Source: Pseudomonas azadiae
GTDB taxonomy: Bacteria > Pseudomonadota > Gammaproteobacteria > Pseudomonadales > Pseudomonadaceae
DNA length: 64,000 bases
Direction: 5' to 3'
NCBI RefSeq assembly: GCF_019145355.1
Contig: NZ_JAHSTY010000002.1
Span: 682,001-746,000, forward strand
Numbering within the stretch: the stretch's first letter is position 1; the number at the start of each line of letters is the position of its first letter. A program made the translations under genes and the position numbers. Positions 25,891 to 34,395 of the stretch are shown here, one piece after another. The notes beneath the pieces are model-generated. The model did no database searches. It was not told the origin of the DNA and saw only the letters and a list, made by a program, of their open reading frames with translations.

Positions 25891-26805
25891 ATGCTCGAGG
25901 GTGTATTAATACCCGTACGGTCGTCAGTCCCGGATGAGGCGACCCTGCGGCCCGCTACGCCACCACCGGCCATTCCCCTGCAAACCTGGAATGACGCCCG
26001 GTCGGATCCCCCTGATGGGACATCTCGCAGACCGCCGGTAGTGCGACGAACACTCTTTGCGCCACATCATCGGGGGTTGCAGAACGCCGTCGTCGCACGC
26101 ACGAACCTCCCTGAACCGGGTGCAACGTCCTCCGATAGCCAGTTGGCGACGGTCCTGGAGAAAAACTTCGGTTTGCTGTACCCATTCCTCAAGGAAGGGC
26201 GTTTGACCTGGTCGGCCTTGCAGCGGGTCGCCGCGCAACCTGCAGGCCAAAACGAAGAGAGGGATAAAACCATCAAGATCGTCAGCGAAATGCTCAAGCG
26301 CCCGCCGTTGATTGACGCGATCATGAGCCGCAATGGCGATATCACGCGAGACAGCCTCAAGGCTGGCGCTTCGGCGTTATCAGGGAACAGCTCGCCAAAT
26401 GAATTCAGCCAGGATCCGTTCCATGCCCAGGGCAACGCCCGGGTGGTTCAGGCCCTGCAATTCCATTTTGCGCTACTGCGAGATAAAACCAAGGATCGGA
26501 CATTTCTTTTCGAGCAGCATCAGTACATAGAAGTTGCCGCCCTCAAGACGGTGATGCAGGACCCGTACGAGGTTGATCCGCAGGGTGCGCCTGTGCTGGA
26601 GCCCCAGACTGGCATGCCCAGGCCCAAGTACAGTGAACTCTGCGTCTACACCGCCAGGAACATCCTCGAACGGCCAGGTTTGTTACGCTCGCTGGAGCAA
26701 GCCAATGGCACGCGATTGTTTGGTCCACCTCAATATGAAGGCTATCTCAGCAACAAGAGCCTCGATCGCTGGCTGGAGCAGGATGAGGCTCGCAAAGCGC
26801 GCTGA
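25891..26805 (+). CDS. candidate type III secreted protein, paralogue of the 24.1-kb gene product
   Basis: About 304 aa, no signal peptide or membrane helix. The N-terminal 85 residues are Pro/Thr/Arg-rich and look disordered. Two copies of the same helical unit as in the 24.1-kb protein follow: QLATVLEKNFGLLYPFLKEGRLTWSALQRVA...TIKIVSEMLKRPPLIDAIM and VVQALQFHFALLRDK...YTARNILERPGLLRSLE...GYLSNKSLDRWLEQ. ATG 25891 has GGAGAG upstream with suitable spacing. It ends 2 bp before the stop of the convergent MFS gene. It has its own hrp box, so it is independently HrpL-controlled if HrpL is present. Possible NolX/HrpK-type helper or an effector. Confidence 0.62.
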   Translation: MLEGVLIPVRSSVPDEATLRPATPPPAIPLQTWNDARSDPPDGTSRRPPVVRRTLFAPHHRGLQNAVVARTNLPEPGATSSDSQLATVLEKNFGLLYPFLKEGRLTWSALQRVAAQPAGQNEERDKTIKIVSEMLKRPPLIDAIMSRNGDITRDSLKAGASALSGNSSPNEFSQDPFHAQGNARVVQALQFHFALLRDKTKDRTFLFEQHQYIEVAALKTVMQDPYEVDPQGAPVLEPQTGMPRPKYSELCVYTARNILERPGLLRSLEQANGTRLFGPPQYEGYLSNKSLDRWLEQDEARKAR

Positions 26806-26807
26806 AG

Positions 26808-27959
26808 TTATACCTTGAGAACCTTGCCGCTGATTGCCACCGCCGCCAGCAACACCGCGATCAGCACAAAGGCGGTGCTGAGGCTGCTGCCATGGGCGAT
26901 AAAACCGATCACGGCGGGGCCCGCAAGAATCCCGGCGTATCCCAGGGTGGTAATCGCCGGCACCGCAATATGCTCCGGCATGACCGTTTGCTTGCCGACG
27001 GCGGTGTACAGCACCGGCACGATATTCGAACAGCCAGCGCCCACCAGCGCATACCCGAGCAACGCGATTTCCCAAGCCGCAGACAAGGTCGCCAGCAGCA
27101 TACCGGCGGCGGCCAGTGCGCCGCCGATCACGATGACCCGGCGGGCGCCCAGCCGTTTCACGATGGCATCACCGGTCAACCGCCCAGCCGTCATGGTCAA
27201 GGCAAATGCTGCGTAACCCAGGCCTGCGTAGGCTTCGTCCAGGCCGCGTTCGGCGCTGAGGAACACGGCGCTCCAGTCGAGCACCGCGCCTTCGGCCAGG
27301 AACACGATAAAACAAAGGCAGCCAATGAACAGCACCACGCCGTGGGGGACGGCAAAGGCCGGCCCGGAACTTTCGCTGCCATAAGGCAGCAGGTGCGGCG
27401 CGGCCTTGAGCAGCGCCGCCAGCGTAATGACGATCACCACCAGGGTCGCCTGCAAGGGTGACAGGCCCAGCCCCAGCAATGCCGAGACTCCCGCCGCACC
27501 GACAATCCCTCCCAGGCTGAACAGCCCATGAAAGCCCGACATCATGGTCTTGCCGCTGGCCCGCTCGACGATCACCGCCTGCAGGTTGACGGTGGAGTCC
27601 ACGGTGCCCAAACCGGCGCCAAACAGGAACAGCCCGATCATCAACAATGGAACCGAGCTGACCGTGGCCAGCATCGGCAACGCCAGGCAGATCAAGATCG
27701 TCCCGGCACTCAACACGCGTCGGCAGCCATAGCGCGACGCCAATGCACCTGCTACGGGCATGGCGATGATCGAGCCGACACCCAGGCACAACAACAGCAG
27801 GCCCAGCGTGCCTTCGCTCAGGTTGGCGCGGGCCTTGGCATAGGGCACCAGCGGCGCCCAGGCGGCGATGCCGAAGCCGGCAATGAAGAAAGCGATACGG
27901 GTCGACATTTGCTCCAGCCGCCCGGGAACCACGGACGCTGGGAGGGGGATGGCAGTCAT
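26808..27959 (-). CDS. MFS transporter
   Basis: About 383 aa, 12 predicted membrane helices, starting TRIAFFIAGFGIAAWAPLVPYAKARANLSEGTLGLLLLCLGVGSI, a pattern of the YbjJ-like sugar/drug MFS group. MPVAGALASRYGCRRVLS is the loop 2-3 signature. ATG 27959 has AAGGA 7 nt upstream; a longer frame to 28115 is rejected because the family N-terminus starts here. No partner gene is adjacent; the substrate is unknown. Confidence 0.87.
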   Translation of the reverse strand: MTAIPLPASVVPGRLEQMSTRIAFFIAGFGIAAWAPLVPYAKARANLSEGTLGLLLLCLGVGSIIAMPVAGALASRYGCRRVLSAGTILICLALPMLATVSSVPLLMIGLFLFGAGLGTVDSTVNLQAVIVERASGKTMMSGFHGLFSLGGIVGAAGVSALLGLGLSPLQATLVVIVITLAALLKAAPHLLPYGSESSGPAFAVPHGVVLFIGCLCFIVFLAEGAVLDWSAVFLSAERGLDEAYAGLGYAAFALTMTAGRLTGDAIVKRLGARRVIVIGGALAAAGMLLATLSAAWEIALLGYALVGAGCSNIVPVLYTAVGKQTVMPEHIAVPAITTLGYAGILAGPAVIGFIAHGSSLSTAFVLIAVLLAAVAISGKVLKV

Positions 27960-28085
27960 GAAAAATCCTTGTTTTTGCGTTCGATGAACGGTGTCCGGCG
28001 CGACATCGTTGCACATCAGGCCTTGACGCGCGAGCAGGGTTCCCTTGGGATTCCGGGTGGTTATGAATTTTATTTTTACAAACCT

Positions 28086-28114
28086 GGAACGTCCGGCGGC
28101 TTGGCAACCACACA
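28086..28114 (+). promoter_or_regulatory. orphan hrp box 3
   Basis: GGAACG, 16 bp, CCACACA. Spacing and -10 heptamer are identical to box 1; only the sixth base (G) departs from the consensus. Transcription would begin near 28122, just before the hairpin at 28133, and no substantial gene follows until vgrG at 28611. Confidence 0.6.
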
Positions 28115-28132
28115 AGCAGTATCGCGTTTGCA

Positions 28133-28220
28133 GGAGGCGATCTGGAAGGTGCGTAATCCCTGCGGGGGCTTTTGAACCCCTGGGTTCTCGCGGTGGATTA
28201 CCACCTTCCAGATCGCCTCC
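28133..28220 (+). other. long hairpin downstream of the orphan hrp box
   Basis: GGAGGCGATCTGGAAGGTG at 28133-28151 is perfectly complementary to 28202-28220. After one bulged base the stem continues for seven more pairs (GTAATCC with GGATTAC). The loop of about 35 nt contains a smaller GGGG/CCCC hairpin. No T-run follows, so it is not a standard terminator. It may be a structured RNA, an attenuator or a REP-like palindrome. The rest of the 27960-28610 intergenic region is AT-rich and holds a 9-bp inverted repeat (28399-28407 with 28433-28441) and no recognisable gene. Confidence 0.75.
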
Positions 28221-28610
28221 GATCGTTGGGGCGTTCTGTAATCAGTGTTCCTGGGCGAAACGTTGCTGAGCGTCAGTCTGTTCGGGGCTGCGCAACCGCA
28301 GGCATGAGGTTTCCTAGCGTTTGACGCTGCGATCTGGTGTCAGCCATTTCTCTATTCATTACTCATTCCTGTGAAAGCTAGAGTAGGGCATTTCTTATTG
28401 TTAAGAAGTGGCTCTTTGACGTGTTCGCTTATTTCTTAACAGACACTTCCAACTCAGGCGTACGAAACTTCTTTTTTATTTTCAAACAACCGATTTTTGC
28501 CTGGAATCGCTAAGCTTCAGGGCGTTCAGGTACTTTTCTCGGCAACTCTGTCATCTCCAACGAGAGGAACTCTCCCGGGGTGTCCACTCATTAACAGCGG
28601 GTAACAACGG

Positions 28611-30629
28611 ATGGTTAACGCGTTTGTTTCGTCACGTTTCAATTTGACGCTTCCACATATAAATATCGACTTAGCCGTGCTGGCCTTCAAAGGCAGCGAG
28701 ATCCTTGATCAACCGTTTTTCATCCATGTGCAGGGGGTGAGTGAAAACCCTTCCCTGGACCTGGAGAGCTTGCTTCACCAATCTGCCTACCTGGACTTCG
28801 GCGAAATGAGCGCAGGCCTGCATGGGCAGGTTTACGCCGTAGGCCGTGATGACCTGGGGCGTCGCGTCACGCGTTATCACCTGACCCTGGCGCCGCGCCT
28901 GGCCTATCTTGCGCACCGGCGCGACCAGCGGATTTTCCAGCAGCGCAGCGTGCCGCAAATCATCGCCACGGTCCTTGAGCAGCATGGCATCCTCGCGGAC
29001 GCCTATAGCTTCGAGCTTGGCCCCGTGGTTTATCCACCGCGCGCATTCTGTGTGCAGTACGCCGAGAGCGACCTGCACTTCATCCAGCGCCTGTGTGAAG
29101 AGGAGGGCATTCATTACCATTTTCGTCACAGCGCGGATGCGCACCTGTTGGTCTTTGGTGACGACCAGACGGTGTTCCGCCGTTTGCCCGTGCAACGCTA
29201 TTGTGCCGACGGCGGGCTGCAAGCCGGTACACGGGTTATCCAGCGTTTCGACGTACGCCTGGCCACCCGTAGCCAAAGGACGGTGCGGCGCGATCACGAC
29301 TTCGAACATCCCTCGCTGCAGCTACAGGACAGCGCGGGTCCTGCCTCGACAGGCCCCCTTGAGGACTATCGTTACCCCGCGGGCTTCACTGGCCGCGCCC
29401 GTGGCAAGCACTTGGCGCGTCGTGGGCTGGAGCGCCACCAGCGTGATCGGCACCGGGCGTTGGGCAAGAGTGATCAACCCGCGTTGCGCAGTGGGCACTT
29501 CCTTGAAATGCGCGACCATCCCGATCTGTCCTGCAACGACCTGTGGCTGATTACGTCGGTGCGTCATGAAGGTTATCAACCGCAGGTGCTGGAGGAGGCG
29601 GTGCCCGCGGCGGATGGGTTCCAGGGGTATCGCAATCGCTTTACCGCGACGCCGTGGCAAGCGGTGCACCGACCCCCGCTCAAACACCCCAAGCCGACCA
29701 TCAATGGCAGCCAGACCGCAACGGTGACCGGGCCGGCCGGCGAGGACGTGCATTGCGACGCCTATGGCCGGGTGAAAGTGCGCTTTCACTGGGATCGCCT
29801 GGACACGTCCGACGACAAAAGCAGTTGTTGGGTCCGGGTTGCGTCCGGGTGGGCCGGTGACGGGTTCGGCGCGATGATGATCCCACGGGTGGGCATGGAG
29901 GTTCTGGTGACGTTCCTGGAAGGGGACCCGGACCGGCCGTTGATCAACGGTTGCCTTCCCAACGCGCTGCACCTGCCGGCTTATTCCTTGCCGCAGCACA
30001 AGACTCGCAGCGTCTTGCGCAGCCGCAGCGCCGTGGGTGGGCAGGGCTCCAATGAGCTGTTCCTTGAGGACCGTCGTGGCGAGGAGCTTGTTTACCTCCG
30101 GGCGCAACGGGACCTGGAGCAGCAGATCGGCCATGACAGCCGGTTGGAAGTGGCGGGAGAGCGGCGGGAAATCATCCATGGCATCAGCACTGTCCATCTG
30201 CAAAGCGAGGAGCATCGCCACGTCACCGGCGATCGCAACGTCGTGCTTGAGGCCAACGATTACCTCGATGTACGCGGCGATAGCCGGACCCACGTCGCGC
30301 AGACCCTGGTCATCGAAGCCGGGCAGCAGCTTCACCTCAAGTCCGGCGCCAGCCTGGTGATCGATGCCGGAGGGCAACTGAGCCTCAAGGCGGGTGGGGA
30401 GCACCTGGTCATCCAGGCGGGCGGTATCTTCAGCAGTCGTCCCATTACCCTGGGCGGTGCTCCGTCCGTGACGGGATTGGCCGACGCATTGAAGGTGGCC
30501 GACGTGCCAACCATGTCTGAAGCCCAGGGCCGCATCATGAGCCTGGCCAAGCAGTTGGGGGCGGATTACTGCCCGCTATGCGAACGCTGCCGCGAAGGCC
30601 AGTGTGATCTGCCGAGGAGGGCTGCCTGA
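28611..30629 (+). CDS. vgrG: T6SS spike protein VgrG
   Basis: 672 aa trimeric puncturing tip of the type VI secretion system, homologous to phage gp27/gp5. The gp27-like part covers residues 1 to about 350 (SFELGPVVYPPRAFCVQYAESDLHFIQRLCEEEGIHYHF). The OB-fold gp5-like part includes VHCDAYGRVKVRFHWD, SCWVRVASGWAGDGFGAMMIPRVGMEVLVTFLEGDPDRPLINGCLPN, followed by the beta-helix needle and SLVIDAGGQLSLKAGG. An extra C-terminal tail ends in CPLCERCREGQC, a Cys-rich motif. It is the first gene of a cargo module and overlaps the adaptor start by one base (TGATG). No core tss genes are in the window. Confidence 0.96.
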   Translation: MVNAFVSSRFNLTLPHINIDLAVLAFKGSEILDQPFFIHVQGVSENPSLDLESLLHQSAYLDFGEMSAGLHGQVYAVGRDDLGRRVTRYHLTLAPRLAYLAHRRDQRIFQQRSVPQIIATVLEQHGILADAYSFELGPVVYPPRAFCVQYAESDLHFIQRLCEEEGIHYHFRHSADAHLLVFGDDQTVFRRLPVQRYCADGGLQAGTRVIQRFDVRLATRSQRTVRRDHDFEHPSLQLQDSAGPASTGPLEDYRYPAGFTGRARGKHLARRGLERHQRDRHRALGKSDQPALRSGHFLEMRDHPDLSCNDLWLITSVRHEGYQPQVLEEAVPAADGFQGYRNRFTATPWQAVHRPPLKHPKPTINGSQTATVTGPAGEDVHCDAYGRVKVRFHWDRLDTSDDKSSCWVRVASGWAGDGFGAMMIPRVGMEVLVTFLEGDPDRPLINGCLPNALHLPAYSLPQHKTRSVLRSRSAVGGQGSNELFLEDRRGEELVYLRAQRDLEQQIGHDSRLEVAGERREIIHGISTVHLQSEEHRHVTGDRNVVLEANDYLDVRGDSRTHVAQTLVIEAGQQLHLKSGASLVIDAGGQLSLKAGGEHLVIQAGGIFSSRPITLGGAPSVTGLADALKVADVPTMSEAQGRIMSLAKQLGADYCPLCERCREGQCDLPRRAA

Positions 30630-31465
30630 TGCAGGACATGCCAGGCCGATGGATGGATCAACAGCAGCAGGCGGGGCGGCGACTGTGCTTGATCCTTGAG
30701 GGGCAGCATGAAGCGCTTCAGCCGCTGCTCGCGGCGCGCGATGTGTCAGGGTATCGCAGCCTCTACGCCGGGACCGCCCTGGCGGAATTGGCGGCGCAAG
30801 GCCCCGTTATCCTGCTGCTGGAACGGATGAACGAGCCCGCGCTGCTCAACCTTCTGCATCAACCCGAGACGAACTGGGGCTGGCTGGGCAGCCTGCCCAG
30901 CGAGGACCTGGCCGCCGTGGCTCGGCACTGGCGCGACCGCCTGCTGGTGGGGTCGCCAGGCGAGCAATCGCTGTACCGCTTTCACGATAACCGCACCCTG
31001 GCGCGCGCGCTGGCCTACCTCGACCGGGACCACTGTTCACTCTTTCTCGGCCCATTGATCAGCGTCTGTTACTGGCACGACGACCGTTGGCAGTGCGATG
31101 ACAACCCGATCCCCGGTGAATATCCGGCGCCCGACCTCGCCCCTTGGCTGAGCGCGCCAAACCCGAATGCCGAAGCCATCCTTCACGCCAACATTCTGCG
31201 TTATCTGTTGGCCGAACACAGCGAAGACCTGGTGGCACTGGTTGAATTCCAGGACCCCAGGGTCTGGCTGACCCAGGTGCTGGGGCAGGCGCGCGCCTGG
31301 CAATGGCGGGCGCCGGAGCAACTGGAGTTTTTGGTGGTGCGCAGGTTGGAGGAGGCCACGGGAAACAGCTTCATACGGTGGCAACCGAAAGAGGAAGAAG
31401 CACCACAGGATCACTTTCAGCGGGTGGTGGAGCAGTGGAACTTGATGGGGAAAAGGGATGAGTAA
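30629..31465 (+). CDS. DUF4123 T6SS effector adaptor
   Basis: 278 aa cytoplasmic chaperone/adaptor of the DUF4123 (Tap/TEC) family, which loads a specific effector onto its VgrG. Recognised from its place between vgrG and an effector and from SLYAGTALAELAAQGPVILLLE, WGWLGSLPSEDLAAVARHWRDRLLV, SLYRFHDNRTLARALAYLD and LGPLISVCYWHDDRW. Its start overlaps the vgrG stop by one base and its end overlaps the lipoprotein gene by 8 nt, indicating one transcript. The likely cargo is the lipase two genes downstream. Confidence 0.9.
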   Translation: MQDMPGRWMDQQQQAGRRLCLILEGQHEALQPLLAARDVSGYRSLYAGTALAELAAQGPVILLLERMNEPALLNLLHQPETNWGWLGSLPSEDLAAVARHWRDRLLVGSPGEQSLYRFHDNRTLARALAYLDRDHCSLFLGPLISVCYWHDDRWQCDDNPIPGEYPAPDLAPWLSAPNPNAEAILHANILRYLLAEHSEDLVALVEFQDPRVWLTQVLGQARAWQWRAPEQLEFLVVRRLEEATGNSFIRWQPKEEEAPQDHFQRVVEQWNLMGKRDE

Positions 31466-32222
31466 AAGATGGTTTGGCGTGTTGATTGTGCTGGGGGTGG
31501 CGGGCCTGGCGGGATGTGCGGGAAAGCCGGATGACAGCTTTACATTGGAGGTGGATTTGCCGGCAGAATTTCGCTTTATCGGCGCCGCCTACTACGGTCC
31601 CGCGACGAGACAAACCTGTACGTTGCCGAGGCGTCGAGGCAAGAGACCGGAGCGGAAAATTTTTATTGCGCGTTACAAGCCCGTGGCTGAGCGGGTGAGT
31701 TTTGAGTTGCCGCTGACTGAGGTGATTGAAGGTTGCCCTACAGTTTTGCGGAGTGTGGAGTTTGATATTTATGCGAAGTGGGGAAAACGAGATACGGATG
31801 TTGGGGGAGACCTTACAGGTTTTCCAATTCTAGATGATTCAGGCGCTGATGAATCAGGAATGCCAGTAACAGGGATTCAGGAGTTACACAGGCAATGTCA
31901 GTGGTTGTTTCGGACGGTAGGGCCACAGCACGCGATCGTCAAGATTCTAAGATGCCGTTTTCTGAACACAGCGAGTCCGTTGTCAGGTTTTGTGCAACGA
32001 GATCAGCTACCAGGGAAAACGCTCAGGATGGTACTGGATGTCATTGGTAAGGAAGAACCGGCTGTTGGTGATAACTGGGTAGTCGTACCAGGCGGCTGGA
32101 GGCGTTGTAGAGGTAGAAGTTTTGAAGACCTTGATGCGTTTTGTAACGGCAATACCTCCGACTTCAAACCCATAAAAATGCCGGATGGTCGCGTATGTGA
32201 TGTTTATCCATCGTGTAAATAA
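31458..32222 (+). CDS. lipoprotein, probable immunity protein to the lipase effector
   Basis: 254 aa. A type II signal peptide with lipobox LAGC at residues 17-20 predicts a lipid-anchored periplasmic protein. It is Cys-rich (at least nine Cys after the lipobox), suggesting disulfides. No domain is recognised. T6SS phospholipase effectors act in the periplasm and their immunity proteins are commonly lipoproteins encoded next to them, so this role is likely; here the gene precedes the effector. Base composition drops visibly in 31650-32220 compared with the adaptor, as is usual for exchanged toxin-immunity pairs. Confidence 0.7.
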   Translation: MSKRWFGVLIVLGVAGLAGCAGKPDDSFTLEVDLPAEFRFIGAAYYGPATRQTCTLPRRRGKRPERKIFIARYKPVAERVSFELPLTEVIEGCPTVLRSVEFDIYAKWGKRDTDVGGDLTGFPILDDSGADESGMPVTGIQELHRQCQWLFRTVGPQHAIVKILRCRFLNTASPLSGFVQRDQLPGKTLRMVLDVIGKEEPAVGDNWVVVPGGWRRCRGRSFEDLDAFCNGNTSDFKPIKMPDGRVCDVYPSCK

Positions 32223-32236
32223 CAAGGAGCACGTTC

Positions 32237-34387
32237 ATGAAGCTGGATGCACGGAAGCAATCTTTTTTCAGTGATAGCAAACCGGCCTGCTCATTGCGAG
32301 GGCATTGGGTGAGCTTTTGCCTGGTCGATGAGCTGGGCGTTGGAGCGGCATACGGCGGTCTGCCCTACACCGTCCACGATAGCGCTGGGCAGCAGTACAA
32401 AGGCAGGTTGAATGGAGAAGGATTTGCCAAGCTACAAAATATCTACTGCGGACCTGTGGTGCTGGTTTTTGACGAATTGTATTCAGGAACAGAGCAGCCG
32501 TATCAGCGGCTGATGTTGCGCTCCACTTACCAGCTTCCTATTACCGAGCTTCAAGTTCGGGCTGAGCAGACTCGGTTTGCTGGCTCTGACGGTCGGCGCA
32601 CCGAAGGGCGTCGAGCTCAGCAAACGGCCAACCGGTTCTATCAAGTCGAAGTACGAGATTTGGTTCGACATGTCGCGCACTTACCGTCGATTGAACCGCG
32701 AACTCATCAGCCCCAACGGCATGCATTAGAAATGATGGCAAACCTGGGATTTAGTCCGCCGCAGCCGACGTTGGCGGGGGTGGTGCTATTTCCCAATTGC
32801 CATACTGTTCTGGAGGTCAGGCCGCTACGAGCCCTGCGGCCATTGCTTTCAACGGAAGACGGGTTCTGTGCGTTGAATCTTTATCAACTGGCGTTGATGG
32901 CCTCCTTGAGTTATTGCAATTTTGGACAGGAACCGCCCCAACGGCCTCAGGACGAAGTCCGCTTCCCGCTTGATCCCAGCGTCGGGCACCTTTTCGCTGA
33001 AAAGCTCTCGGGTTATCACGAAGCCTGGCGAGTCGATGCAGAGCAACAGCAGCGCTTCTACCCCCTTTATGAGGAGGTGCCATACTCTCGACGCTTCGAA
33101 ATTCTGCCCTTCGATCCTGTGATGTATCCACAAAACCGACCGGAGCTGGGTGAGAAGCAAGAGCACCCGGCGCGGCTGCACTTTTTCGACGATAAAGAGT
33201 TTGGTACCGATACTCAGGCTTTTATCAGCCATCACGAGGAGGTGATCCTGATTGCGGTACGTGGCACCGCCAGTGCCGCTGATGGGCTGCGAGATGCAAA
33301 CGCCCACCAGGTAGCTTTCGCTGAAGGCGTAGGCAAGGCTCACGAAGGTTTTTATCAGGCTTACCGGGCGATGCGCGATTTCGTGTTGTACTACCTCGAT
33401 CAATTCCACACTGGCCAACGAATAATCATCTGCGGCCACAGCCTGGGCGGCGCGATTGCGTTGCTATTGGCAGAAGGACTACGTCGTACTCCGGGCCGTG
33501 AATACAACATCCTCCTCTACACCTACGGCGCCCCCCGCGCCGCCGACGCGGAATTCACCGCAGGCGCGTCCTCCCTGGTCCACCACCGCATCGTCAATCA
33601 CAACGATCCGGTCCCCAGTGTTCCAGCCCCGTGGATGAACACCACCGCCAAACTCTGGGTTCCTGGCGCCGTCACACTGTTCAGCGCGCCGGCACCGGGC
33701 GGCCTGTTGTTCGCCGCCGGCCTGGTTCGGTTGGGCGGCAACCCCTACCAGCACCATGGCGAACAACAACACTTCATGCCGATCATGCTGCCGGATGGCA
33801 CGCGTTCATCGGTGCTTTGGAAGCCGGGCTGTGAATCCATCCAGGAGGCCGGCTGCAACCGAGCGTTGCAACTCCACGCAGACATGCCCGACCGCGATAA
33901 CCTGCTCAAACAGCTGTTCCAGGCCAATCAGCACTTCATGACCGCCAGCTACATCCCGGCTGCCTGGGCGACGCTGCGGCGCTGGCAACAAAGCCAGGAA
34001 AGCAGCGGCCCCTTGGTAACGCCAAGAGAGTTCGAGCTGCTCGATCAAGCACTCGAGGACATGCGCCAGCAACTGCGAAACAAGCGCCGCGAACTCGCGC
34101 GTCTGCGACCCGCCAACGACCGTGGCTATGAGCACAACGAAGCCTTGAACACCGAGATCGATCGCTTGCACACCAGCCGCGAGCGCCTCGCAACCCTGCG
34201 CTGGCGCCGGCTCGAAGCCCGTGATGTCTACGGCAGCCACGCACAGGGCGCCAACTTGCAGCCCAGCCTCAAGCGCTGGTTCAGCCACCGTGAAAACCGC
34301 GAGCTGTCGCAACTCGCCAGTATCCCTCCCGCCGTGGACAACGAATGGGGGAGGGCACAGACGCTGGATATCGATTCGATCGTTTGA
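32237..34387 (+). CDS. T6SS lipase effector (class 3 lipase domain)
   Basis: 716 aa antibacterial phospholipase/lipase of the Tle group. The N-terminal region (residues 1 to about 230, SLRGHWVSFCLVDELGVGAAYGGLPYTV, LPITELQVRAEQTRF, ALNLYQLALMASLSY) is typical of Pseudomonas T6SS lipases. The lipase_3 domain follows: ILIAVRGTASAADGLRDAN, nucleophile Ser402 in IICGHSLGGAIALLLAEGL, YTYGAPRAADAEF, Asp in VNHNDPVPSVP, and a His candidate in NPYQHHGEQQHF. The C-terminal part has a charged coiled coil (LEDMRQQLRNKRRELARLRP). There is no signal peptide, consistent with T6SS delivery. The first 500 bp are more A/T-rich than the rest. The exact Tle class is not resolved. Confidence 0.88.
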   Translation: MKLDARKQSFFSDSKPACSLRGHWVSFCLVDELGVGAAYGGLPYTVHDSAGQQYKGRLNGEGFAKLQNIYCGPVVLVFDELYSGTEQPYQRLMLRSTYQLPITELQVRAEQTRFAGSDGRRTEGRRAQQTANRFYQVEVRDLVRHVAHLPSIEPRTHQPQRHALEMMANLGFSPPQPTLAGVVLFPNCHTVLEVRPLRALRPLLSTEDGFCALNLYQLALMASLSYCNFGQEPPQRPQDEVRFPLDPSVGHLFAEKLSGYHEAWRVDAEQQQRFYPLYEEVPYSRRFEILPFDPVMYPQNRPELGEKQEHPARLHFFDDKEFGTDTQAFISHHEEVILIAVRGTASAADGLRDANAHQVAFAEGVGKAHEGFYQAYRAMRDFVLYYLDQFHTGQRIIICGHSLGGAIALLLAEGLRRTPGREYNILLYTYGAPRAADAEFTAGASSLVHHRIVNHNDPVPSVPAPWMNTTAKLWVPGAVTLFSAPAPGGLLFAAGLVRLGGNPYQHHGEQQHFMPIMLPDGTRSSVLWKPGCESIQEAGCNRALQLHADMPDRDNLLKQLFQANQHFMTASYIPAAWATLRRWQQSQESSGPLVTPREFELLDQALEDMRQQLRNKRRELARLRPANDRGYEHNEALNTEIDRLHTSRERLATLRWRRLEARDVYGSHAQGANLQPSLKRWFSHRENRELSQLASIPPAVDNEWGRAQTLDIDSIV

Positions 34388-34395
34388 CCCAGGCT

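Noticed and set aside
28567..28591. GGAACT followed by CCACTCA just upstream of vgrG, resembling a fourth hrp box
   Set aside because: The spacer is only 12 bp; functional hrp boxes need about 15-17 bp, so HrpL recognition is unlikely.
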